DNA of 7,220 nucleotides from Gammaproteobacteria bacterium. GTDB taxonomy: Bacteria > Pseudomonadota > Gammaproteobacteria > SZUA-229. Location of the stretch: assembly GCA_011321985.1 (NCBI GenBank), contig DROB01000266.1, positions 1 through 7,220 on the forward strand, written 5' to 3'. Numbering within the stretch: position 1 is the stretch's first letter; the number at the start of each line of letters is the position of its first letter. The translations under genes and the position numbers were made by a program. The notes below the pieces were generated by a model that was not told the DNA's origin, ran no database searches, and saw nothing but the letters and a program-made list of their open reading frames with translations. Shown here one piece after another: positions 1 through 5,576 of the stretch.

Positions 1-1203
1 AAAAATATAAACGATACCCTGGGTCACGGTGCCGGTGATGAGTTTCTGAAATATATGGCCGGTCGGCTGAAAGGCTGTGTGCGTGATTTTGATACTGTGG
101 CGCGTCTTGGTGGGGATGAATTTCTTATCATGCTGCTCGAGGTAGATGATGGCAAGGGCAGGCAGGGGAGCTCTTTTGAGGAAAACATCAAACGTAAGAC
201 GGGGGAGATATTGCAACGTGTTTCAGAACCGTGCGTGATCCAGGATATGGAGTTTTCAGTTACCGCTAGTGTAGGCATTGCGATATTTCCACAGGATGGT
301 GATGATCCGCACATGTTGTTGCGAAATGCGGATACGGCGATGTACAGGGGGAAGCGCAAAGGCCGTAATACTTATGAAGTGTTCACCCCCGAGATGGGCG
401 ACGTGGTGATGAAACGGGTCGAGATCGACAGTAAGTTACGACGTGCATTAGAGAATGGTGATTTCTTCCTGCAATATCAGCCACTGATGGATGCACGGTC
501 ACAGACGATCGTCGGTGCCGAGGCACTGATACGTTGGGAGGACGAGGAACTCGGCCTGGTCTCACCTGAAGAGTTTGTGCCGCTGGCGGAAGAAAGCGGT
601 CTCATCGTCGAGATCGGTGACTGGGTCCTGGATGCCGCGCTTGGTGACGTTAAGCGGTGGCGTGAAAATTCAGAGCGTAATAATTTTTATATCGCAATCA
701 ATCTGTCCAGTCGGCAATTCAGAGGCAGAGATATCGTGAAAAATATTGCAGACATCCTGAAACGCCATGAGTTACCGGGTTCCTGCCTGGAACTGGAGAT
801 AACCGAACGCTTATTGATGAAAGATGTACCTCATGTGGTGGGCATACTCAACCAGTTCAAGGAGATGGGTATCCGTCTGTCGATCGATGATTTTGGTACC
901 GGCTATTCCTCGTTGAGTTATCTGAAGCGTTTCCCGTTTGATATATTGAAGATAGACAAAGCCTTTATCAGTGATATCACGGAAGACCCGGATGATAGAG
1001 CCTTATGTGATGCCATCATCGCCATGGCGCACAGCCTGGGGTTAAGCATCATCGGTGAAGGTGTGGAGAATAAAGAGCAGTTCGATTTTCTTGATCAGCG
1101 AGGTGTCGAGATCATTCAGGGTTATTATGTCAGTGCGCCCATGGTGCACGAAGACTTTCTGAAGTTCATCGCTATTTCTGACTGGTTGGAGACCACCGTT
1201 TAG
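1..1203 (+). CDS. Hybrid GGDEF-EAL cyclic-di-GMP signalling protein, 5' end outside the window
   Basis: The reading frame is open from base 1, and its first codons (KNINDTLGH) already belong to a GGDEF domain, so the true start and any sensory domain lie to the left. The diguanylate cyclase half has an intact GGDEF motif (109-123). An RxxD inhibitory-site motif, RDFD (82-93), sits five residues before it, as in product-inhibited cyclases. The phosphodiesterase half carries the EAL motif (520-528), NLSSRQF, EITE, DDFGTG (886-903), KIDK, GEGVE (1054-1068) and QGYY. These are the metal-binding and catalytic positions of active EAL enzymes. Both halves therefore look competent to make (from GTP) and to hydrolyse cyclic di-GMP, and the net activity cannot be read from sequence. 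A hydrophilic insertion rich in Asp, Gly and Glu follows GGDEF (about 145-200). The gene ends with TAG 17 bp before the stop of the convergent protease gene, and no clear terminator is visible. Confidence 0.96.
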   Translation, partial: KNINDTLGHGAGDEFLKYMAGRLKGCVRDFDTVARLGGDEFLIMLLEVDDGKGRQGSSFEENIKRKTGEILQRVSEPCVIQDMEFSVTASVGIAIFPQDGDDPHMLLRNADTAMYRGKRKGRNTYEVFTPEMGDVVMKRVEIDSKLRRALENGDFFLQYQPLMDARSQTIVGAEALIRWEDEELGLVSPEEFVPLAEESGLIVEIGDWVLDAALGDVKRWRENSERNNFYIAINLSSRQFRGRDIVKNIADILKRHELPGSCLELEITERLLMKDVPHVVGILNQFKEMGIRLSIDDFGTGYSSLSYLKRFPFDILKIDKAFISDITEDPDDRALCDAIIAMAHSLGLSIIGEGVENKEQFDFLDQRGVEIIQGYYVSAPMVHEDFLKFIAISDWLETTV

Positions 1204-1220
1204 CCGGCGATGATAGAACT

Positions 1221-2477
1221 TTATCTATGGATAATAAATAGTTGCCTGCTTCCGTATCGACGTGCTGTTAGCATCAGGCCGGCAAGCAGTAACAGGGTGA
1301 CATGAGATAATGCGCTGGAGCCACCGCCAGATGAATTGTTGAGTACGACATCGTTACCGGTGGAGGACAGATTGATCGCCAGCTTTTGGCTGGCAGAGAC
1401 GGTAATAATCTCATCACCGCTAGTGACAGCCGATTGTAAAGTAACTTCAGTAATGGGATTAGGCGTAACAAAAGAGCGGTCTGACAGATCCGATGCGTAG
1501 GGTCCGATACTTGAACCCCCATTAAACAGCGGATTGATCGCGTTGGCGTGCAAAGTATAAGTGCCGGGTGTGATGTTTAACTTATATGCCCCGTTGCCCT
1601 GTGCCAGATAATCAGAAGTACCACTGACGACCTCGCCTGTCACGGTATTTTCCGCCCACAGGTTGGCCCCTAAAATGGCCTTGCCGTTGGCATCGACGAA
1701 AAAGCCTTCTATGCTGCCAAAATTACTATCAAAATTTGCCGCTGGATAGAGGGCAGAGACTGCGCTGATATCGTCCGCGTGCAGGGTCTCCTGGCCACGA
1801 CAGACAAAAGGATACATGACCGGATATTTGTCCAGGCTTGCAGTGCTACAGATAAACGGTGTGCCGAAATCAGTTTCCCTGTTATCGATATTGACCTGTG
1901 AATGATCGAGGCCGATGAGGTGACCGATCTCATGGGCGATCAGTAATTTAAACTCTGTGGATGTCAGTGGTGGATTTAGTTGCTTTCCGTTGATTACAGC
2001 ATAACCTTCGAGGAAAACATCTCCCTTCACATTAAAAATAGAAGCAGCAAAACCGACTGTTGAATCACTCTGTTTGGCACCAAAAAAAGCATCGATAATG
2101 GCTCCGTTGTTATCGTAAGCGATGGGATTAAGGCCGTCATCGCCATTTAACAGCGTACCGCTGACATCAGGTAGATAGGTATCAAAATTGCCCAGGTTTA
2201 TATCTTCGATAATCTGCGTGTCATCCAGAGTGAGGTTGACCGTAGCCGTGCTGGTATTATTCCATAGGTCGAATGCCTGTCGCATCAGGTCATCTGCCTG
2301 GTTATTGCTAAGGGCACCAAGAGCGCCACTTTCAGCATGAATGGTGATATTAGGATTTTGGTAACGCACCGGGGTATTGCCTTTGGCACCCTCCAGGACC
2401 AGAGGGCCTCCAGCGAATGACAGGTTGCTGGATATGAGCAAAAAAAACAGGCCGGTGAACGTGAGTGTATTATTCAT
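1221..2477 (-). CDS. Secreted metzincin-type zinc metalloprotease with C-terminal GlyGly-CTERM-like sorting signal
   Basis: The product is a 418-residue exported protein. It begins with a signal peptide (about residues 1-23, hydrophobic core FTGLFFLLISS, likely cleavage near SFA-GG). The catalytic core has the long zinc motif HEIGHLIGLDH (182-192), with H182, H186 and H192 as ligands and E183 as catalytic base. About 30 residues later comes a Met-turn-like YPVMYP (M221). Together these define a metzincin, closest in look to bacterial matrixins. Cys210 and Cys226 could form a disulfide. A region at about 253-312 resembles the beta-sandwich of carboxypeptidase regulatory-like domains. The C-terminus has a Ser/Gly stretch (SSGGGSS, 382-387), a hydrophobic segment (VTLLLLAGLML) and then ARR. 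That is the layout of GlyGly-CTERM signals, which rhombosortase processes on type II-secreted proteins. Eleven residues follow the Arg pair, more than usual. The gene lies 19 bp downstream of its partner and is probably cotranscribed. The Shine-Dalgarno sequence is weak. The substrate is unknown. Confidence 0.9.
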   Translation of the reverse strand: MNNTLTFTGLFFLLISSNLSFAGGPLVLEGAKGNTPVRYQNPNITIHAESGALGALSNNQADDLMRQAFDLWNNTSTATVNLTLDDTQIIEDINLGNFDTYLPDVSGTLLNGDDGLNPIAYDNNGAIIDAFFGAKQSDSTVGFAASIFNVKGDVFLEGYAVINGKQLNPPLTSTEFKLLIAHEIGHLIGLDHSQVNIDNRETDFGTPFICSTASLDKYPVMYPFVCRGQETLHADDISAVSALYPAANFDSNFGSIEGFFVDANGKAILGANLWAENTVTGEVVSGTSDYLAQGNGAYKLNITPGTYTLHANAINPLFNGGSSIGPYASDLSDRSFVTPNPITEVTLQSAVTSGDEIITVSASQKLAINLSSTGNDVVLNNSSGGGSSALSHVTLLLLAGLMLTARRYGSRQLFIIHR

Positions 2478-2496
2478 AAGAGTCTATTGGGCGATT

Positions 2497-3075
2497 TTAT
2501 TGGGCATTGTATGCGCGAACGGTGTTCATGAAGTCAGCAAGGCGTGACTGCGTCGGGTTGCCAGCTTTAACCGCCAGTGGAACCTGCAGGGTACTACGGG
2601 TTCTGGATGCAGCAGGTGCCGGTCTTAACAGGTTGCGTCCGTTCGTCACGGTCTGTTCACCGTCGATATCGAGTACCGAAAAACTGCCCTGATGCAAACC
2701 CAGCGGGCTGCAAAAGCCGAGGCTGGAGACATCGGGTAAAAAGACCACATAGTCACGTCCTACCGTGAAGGAGGGTACGCCCTGGATACGCAGTGCGAGG
2801 TTACTGCTCTGCAGCTGGCCGCCGATCTGCTTGATGGTATGCGTCGTGCCGGTATCACCCTTGATGGTATCGATAATTTTAAATTTTGTAAACGTGGCGA
2901 TCTGCCCGCTCTGAGTGTCGCGTTTTACCTCATTACTCAGCACTTTTGCATGAAAGATCAGGTTGGCACGTACAGAAAGCTGTTCGAGACTGAGCGGTAA
3001 TACGCTGGTCGCTGTTGCATTGCCCAGTGCAAGAAAATTCAGGAATAGAGCAAAGACAAAAAAAGGTGTTTTCAT
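2497..3075 (-). CDS. Small exported protein of unknown function, partner of the metalloprotease
   Basis: With the start at the ATG at 3075 the product is 192 residues and opens with a clean signal peptide (MKTPFFVFALFLNFLALG, cleavage near NATA). Alternative starts are the ATG at 3087 and a TTG at 3111. They would put polar residues ahead of the export signal, and the TTG lies inside a palindrome, so 3075 is preferred. The mature part has a beta-strand-rich pattern: LIFHAKVLSNEV (39-50), a TFTKFKIIDTIKG strand pair, then IGGQL (84-88) and LRIQGVPSFTVGRDYVVFLP (95-114). I recall similar short exported proteins, with a conserved G-G and 'G.P.F..G..YV.FL' pattern, encoded beside matrixin-like proteases, but no function is established for them to my knowledge. 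Position directly upstream of the protease suggests joint expression and perhaps a chaperone, inhibitor or surface-partner role, which is inference. A single cysteine is present (LGFCSPLG). Confidence 0.78.
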   Translation of the reverse strand: MKTPFFVFALFLNFLALGNATATSVLPLSLEQLSVRANLIFHAKVLSNEVKRDTQSGQIATFTKFKIIDTIKGDTGTTHTIKQIGGQLQSSNLALRIQGVPSFTVGRDYVVFLPDVSSLGFCSPLGLHQGSFSVLDIDGEQTVTNGRNLLRPAPAASRTRSTLQVPLAVKAGNPTQSRLADFMNTVRAYNAQ

Positions 3076-3267
3076 AGAATGGCTCATAATTTTAAAAATA
3101 CGTCGGGTCAATGGTTACCATTGAACGGAATACTTGTTCAGAGGTACCCTGGCTTATCGGCCGCGTCTCAACTAGCACCACTTCAGGTTTTATAGCAGTT
3201 TTTGAGAGAATTGTACGAATCTTTGGACCGATGGTCGCCCGGGTTGTTCAGTCATGTGTGGAAGGAA
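3076..3267. other. Intergenic spacer between def and the protease unit
   Basis: This 192-bp stretch lies downstream of def and upstream of the exported-protein gene, all transcribed from the minus strand. It holds a perfect palindrome near the right-hand gene. It also holds a minus-strand frame open from just after a stop at 3248-3250 to TAA at 3092-3094 (51 codons, only GTG-type starts near 3178-3181). Its translation includes PEVVLVETRPISQGT, which reads as protein-like but matches nothing I recognise. A second minus-strand mini-ORF (ATG at 3255, stop at 3190-3192, 21 codons) is also present. Neither is supported well enough to call as a gene. No rho-independent terminator for def is visible. 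Confidence 0.5.
3108..3124. promoter_or_regulatory. Perfect palindrome upstream of the protease operon, possible operator
   Basis: TCAATGGT-T-ACCATTGA is an exact inverted repeat of 8-bp arms around one base, ending 32 bp upstream of the preferred start at 3075. On the minus strand a TTGACC hexamer (3106-3111) overlaps its edge. That hexamer is 17 bp from a weak TATGAG (3083-3088), which would place transcription almost at the start codon. An AT-rich TTTTTAAAAT lies between palindrome and gene. The symmetry and position fit a binding site for a dimeric regulator. A chance palindrome or an RNA hairpin are alternatives. Confidence 0.35.
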
Positions 3268-3813
3268 TCATTCGGAGCAAACATCAGAAGCAAGCTGTCC
3301 GCTATCGAGCAGTTCTTCGGTGAAGCCAAATTTATGCGTATCGGTCAGACGCTGGGTATAGATAATGCCGTCAAGGTGGTCGCATTCATGTTGCACAACA
3401 CGTGCATGAAAGCCTTCGGCCACGGTATCGATAGCTGTGCCCGTGGCATCAAACCCGGTGTAACGGATACGGCAATAACGAGAGACCATGCCCCTCATGC
3501 CAGGAACACTCAAGCAGCCTTCCCAGCCGTCTTCTTTTTCATCGGACAGCGGTGTAATTTTCGGGTTGATCAATACGGTTTTAGGTACCGGATTATTATC
3601 CGGATAGCGCGGGTTACTGTCGAAGCCGAAGATGACCACACGCAGACCGATACCGATCTGCGGCGCAGCGAGACCTGCTCCATCTTCTGCAGCCATAGTA
3701 TCGAACATATCGCCGATCAGGGTCGTGAGTCCGGTCTGGTTAAAATCGGTTATTTCTGTGGCGGTCTGCAATAACCGAGGGTCGCCAAGTCGTAGTACGG
3801 GGTGGATTGCCAT
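3268..3813 (-). CDS. def: Peptide deformylase
   Basis: This 181-residue cytoplasmic metalloenzyme removes the formyl group from the initiator methionine of nascent proteins. All three family motifs are present: GAGLAAPQ (45-52, with Q52), EGCLSVPG (98-105, with metal-ligand C100) and QHECDHLDG (141-149, with ligands H142 and H146 and catalytic E143). The length is normal for bacterial deformylases. The ATG at 3813 gives the conserved N-terminus (MAIHPVLRLGDPRLL), although the Shine-Dalgarno sequence is weak (AAGAAA). The usual partner fmt is not adjacent. The gene instead stands alone, divergent from an antitoxin-like gene, so it may be a second deformylase copy in this genome. The C-terminal tail (FGFTEELLDSGQLASDVCSE) is unremarkable. 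Function is secure from the motifs. Confidence 0.97.
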   Translation of the reverse strand: MAIHPVLRLGDPRLLQTATEITDFNQTGLTTLIGDMFDTMAAEDGAGLAAPQIGIGLRVVIFGFDSNPRYPDNNPVPKTVLINPKITPLSDEKEDGWEGCLSVPGMRGMVSRYCRIRYTGFDATGTAIDTVAEGFHARVVQHECDHLDGIIYTQRLTDTHKFGFTEELLDSGQLASDVCSE

Positions 3814-3910
3814 GATTTTTCTTGTGGTTATTAGCCGAGCCTAACTATGGTAAAATAATCACCCATTTTAGCCGTTTTGATGAAGTAAAGTCTTCATTTT
3901 ATTAATAATT
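3814..3910. promoter_or_regulatory. Divergent promoter region of def and the antitoxin-like gene
   Basis: This AT-rich 97-bp region must drive both flanking genes. For the plus-strand gene, TAAAAT (3851-3856) is a fair -10 element, with a weak TTATTA 17 bp upstream (3828-3833). It would give a leader of roughly 45-50 bases. An inverted repeat, ATGAAG-TAAAGT-CTTCAT (3880-3897), falls inside that leader and upstream of def, and is a possible autoregulatory site. No convincing def promoter stands out. Confidence 0.4.
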
Positions 3911-4321
3911 ATGTCAGCAGTAAGCGCAAACCCCGAACAGTGGTTATTACGTACCCAAAAAGTGATGAATGCACTGGATGACTGGGGATTAAGTGGTGAG
4001 CAAATACTCGCCGTGCTGGACCTTCCCAGGACCGAACGCAGCCGTCATCTGGCTAAATACCGTAAAGACACCCCTTTTCCTGATGATGAAAAAGTGGCCT
4101 GTCGTGTGGCTTTCTTGCTGGGTATCATCGATGCACTGCGAACGACCTATCCGAGAAATTTACAGATGGGTGCACGCTGGATGGCGGCACCGCATGTCAG
4201 ATTGAACAATCGTTGCCCGTTGCAGGCGATGCTGGAAGATGGCGAAACCGGCGTGGTGGCGGTGTTATCAGAGCTGGACTGTGCTTATGCCTGGGAACTG
4301 AGCGGGTCTAAGATCAGTTAA
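3911..4321 (+). CDS. MbcA/ParS/Xre antitoxin-like protein (DUF2384 type), no adjacent toxin
   Basis: This 136-residue protein has the two-part layout of Xre/MbcA/ParS antitoxins. The helical N-terminal part (about residues 10-80, with WGLSGEQILAVLDLP, KYRKDTPFPDDEK and AFLLGIIDALRTTYP) resembles the HTH portion. The C-terminal part (about 88-124, with RWMAAPHVRLNNRCPLQAML, then EDGETG and LSELD) matches the toxin-binding domain pattern W(M/L)..P.......PL..ML..G. In known pairs this family neutralises an NAD-degrading RES-domain toxin and represses its own promoter. Here the next gene is convergent and the upstream gene is def, so no RES toxin is adjacent. It may be a solitary regulator or a remnant of a pair. 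The start lacks a recognisable Shine-Dalgarno sequence (the leader is nearly all A/T); the next in-frame ATG, at 3965, is no better. Family assignment is fairly sure; cellular role is not. Confidence 0.82.
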   Translation: MSAVSANPEQWLLRTQKVMNALDDWGLSGEQILAVLDLPRTERSRHLAKYRKDTPFPDDEKVACRVAFLLGIIDALRTTYPRNLQMGARWMAAPHVRLNNRCPLQAMLEDGETGVVAVLSELDCAYAWELSGSKIS

Positions 4322-4332
4322 GTGCAGCTCTG

Positions 4333-4373
4333 TGGTGAGATGTTTTAAAGTTTTTAAGCAGGGTATCTCACCA
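4333..4373. repeat. 9-bp inverted repeat between convergent genes
   Basis: TGGTGAGAT (4333-4341) and ATCTCACCA (4365-4373) are exact inverted copies separated by 23 bases. They fill the gap between the stop codon at 4319-4321 and the opposing stop at 4374-4376. The position suits a bidirectional 3'-end hairpin, but neither side is followed by a T-run. It is therefore not a standard rho-independent terminator and could instead stabilise transcript ends. Confidence 0.45.
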
Positions 4374-4697
4374 TCAATTAGATATCTTGATATTGCCAAA
4401 CGGATTATGGCTCTGAATATTCACCACGATGGTTTCTTCCAGTGGCAATTCATTGGTATCGATATGTGGTTGCAATTGTTCGCATATCTGCAGGATGGTA
4501 GTCATACCCTGGCGGTTGGGGTCAGATTCATCCAGTTCGTGGATTTCATTGATCAGTGTTTTTATAAAATCCTGAAAGGCTTCAGACTGCTGTTGCAGGT
4601 TGAGTACCCTGAAATCGGGTTTGAAGCCAAGGTGTAGCTCACGACCGCCTGTGTCGTTATCCAGTACACCGATAGTGAGTGGGCCGTTAATTTCCAT
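4374..4697 (-). CDS. Uncharacterised 107-residue protein downstream of djlA
   Basis: I do not recognise this protein. It begins MEINGPLTIGVLDNDTGGRELHLGF, with a short beta-type pattern. A predicted helical, acidic middle follows (residues 34-78, LQQQSEAFQDFIKTLINE then HELDESDPNRQGM and ILQICEQLQPHI). The end is a strand-like IVVNIQSHNPFGNIKIS. There is no signal peptide, membrane segment or metal motif, and only one cysteine. It looks like a soluble cytoplasmic protein. The ATG at 4697 lies 4 bp after the djlA stop, and a purine-rich AAAGAGAG sits inside the end of djlA about 11 bases before the start. It is therefore almost certainly cotranscribed and probably translationally coupled. A role linked to the DjlA co-chaperone is plausible by position only. 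Confidence 0.77.
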   Translation of the reverse strand: MEINGPLTIGVLDNDTGGRELHLGFKPDFRVLNLQQQSEAFQDFIKTLINEIHELDESDPNRQGMTTILQICEQLQPHIDTNELPLEETIVVNIQSHNPFGNIKISN

Positions 4698-4701
4698 CGT
4701 T

Positions 4702-5463
4702 TTATAAACTCTCTTTTATCAAGTCGTAGGCTTTGCGAATTTCCTGTGTTTTTTCGGTCGCCAGGGCAATCATCTCATCGGGTAGGCCTTTGGATACCAG
4801 TTTATCCGGGTGGTGCTGGCTCATCAGGCGACGGTATGCTTTTTTGATCTCGGCTTCACTGCTGCCTTTGCTCACGCCGATGATCTCGTATGCCTGGGTG
4901 AGTGTCAGGCTGTTGCTGACACTGGCCTTTGCACCACCGGCAATACTGAATAGATGATCGATCTGGTCATGAGAAAAGCCCAGTATTTCACCGATGGTAT
5001 AGAGGATGCGTTTTTCACTGGCATCGACTTTGCCATCGGCCATCGCTGTTGAGATCTGAATCTCGACAAACATCTGGATCAGATTACGTCGGCGATGGCA
5101 TTCTTTCCTGAACTGGCGTAATACCTCTTCCAGGGGGAAGTCTGCCGACTTGCCCTGGTCGAAAAAACTGATCGCAGCCTTGCGCTGGGCTTCAGATAAT
5201 TGCATCTGTGCCATAATATTTTTAGCGGCAGATATCTCGTGCGAACTGACGTGGCCATCGGCTTTCGCGATATGCCCCATGACGGAGAAGGTGGTGGTGA
5301 AGAAAGCCGCCTGAATGCGTTCCTGGCCCCCCATATCGATACGGTCACCCATCTTGATGCCGCGATCGAAATTACCGCCCAGTGCCGCACCGATCATTGC
5401 GCCCAGTGGGCCACCAAAAACAAAACCTAATGTACCGCCTATAAATGTGCCCCACCAGGCCAT
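4702..5463 (-). CDS. djlA: DjlA-type membrane-anchored J-domain co-chaperone
   Basis: This 253-residue protein has the three-part DjlA layout. An N-terminal glycine-zipper membrane segment comes first (about residues 3-32, WWGTFIGGTLGFVFGG onward). A TerB-like helical domain follows (about 50-172, including AKADGHVSSHEI and MADGKVDASEKRI, which are typical internally repeated acidic motifs). A C-terminal J domain ends the protein (about 188-253) with the HPD motif at 218-220 (QHHPDK), needed to stimulate the ATPase of DnaK. DjlA family proteins expose the J domain to the cytoplasm and are linked to envelope stress signalling. Length is close to E. coli DjlA. The ATG at 5463 is chosen over 5469 because GAGGA lies about 7 bases before it but only 1-2 bases before the other. 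The gene is probably transcribed from its own promoter in the upstream gap, together with the downstream 107-residue gene. Confidence 0.93.
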   Translation of the reverse strand: MAWWGTFIGGTLGFVFGGPLGAMIGAALGGNFDRGIKMGDRIDMGGQERIQAAFFTTTFSVMGHIAKADGHVSSHEISAAKNIMAQMQLSEAQRKAAISFFDQGKSADFPLEEVLRQFRKECHRRRNLIQMFVEIQISTAMADGKVDASEKRILYTIGEILGFSHDQIDHLFSIAGGAKASVSNSLTLTQAYEIIGVSKGSSEAEIKKAYRRLMSQHHPDKLVSKGLPDEMIALATEKTQEIRKAYDLIKESL

Positions 5464-5493
5464 CGTCATTTCCTCAAGATAATTTGTCGTGCG

Positions 5494-5502
5494 ATTTTAG
5501 CA
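5494..5502 (-). promoter_or_regulatory. Candidate extended -10 promoter of djlA
   Basis: On the minus strand the sequence reads TGCTAAAAT, matching the extended -10 pattern TGnTATAAT with one change. It would start transcription about 24 bases before the djlA ATG at 5463. No good -35 hexamer is visible at 16-18 bp, which extended -10 promoters can tolerate. Confidence 0.4.
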
Positions 5503-5515
5503 TTAAAAAGATTAG

Positions 5516-5533
5516 AACCGCAGAGACGCAGCG
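5516..5533. repeat. Short GCAGAGAC/GCAGCG-type intergenic motif
   Basis: AACCGCAGAGACGCAGCG contains two offset copies of a CGCAG unit between the LON gene and djlA. Similar 'ACCGCAGAGACGCAG' strings recur in intergenic DNA of various proteobacteria as I recall. Whether it is dispersed in this genome cannot be told from one copy. Confidence 0.25.
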
Positions 5534-5576
5534 ATTTAGTTAGGGCCAGCTGTGATATTCCGAGGCTCCCTGGTTT

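Noticed and set aside
1204..1300. Possible terminator hairpin between the EAL gene and the protease gene
   Set aside because: Only short, interrupted pairings are present (such as CTGCTT with AAGCAG), with no T-run, too weak to support a terminator.
3111..3323. Plus-strand 70-codon frame across the def 3' end and spacer
   Set aside because: It overlaps def antisense, its start lies in the palindrome, and it shows no family pattern; the def frame explains half of it.
3202..3774. Long plus-strand frame (190 codons) opposite def
   Set aside because: It is antisense to a deformylase with all three catalytic motifs, and its translation shows no recognisable domain, so it is a mirror of def codon structure.
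3911..4321. Complete toxin-antitoxin module
   Set aside because: Only an antitoxin-like protein is present; neither neighbour has RES-domain or other toxin features.
5534..5576. Possible terminator after the LON-domain gene
   Set aside because: CCAG/CTGG pairing is only four bases with a long loop and no T-run follows on the minus strand.
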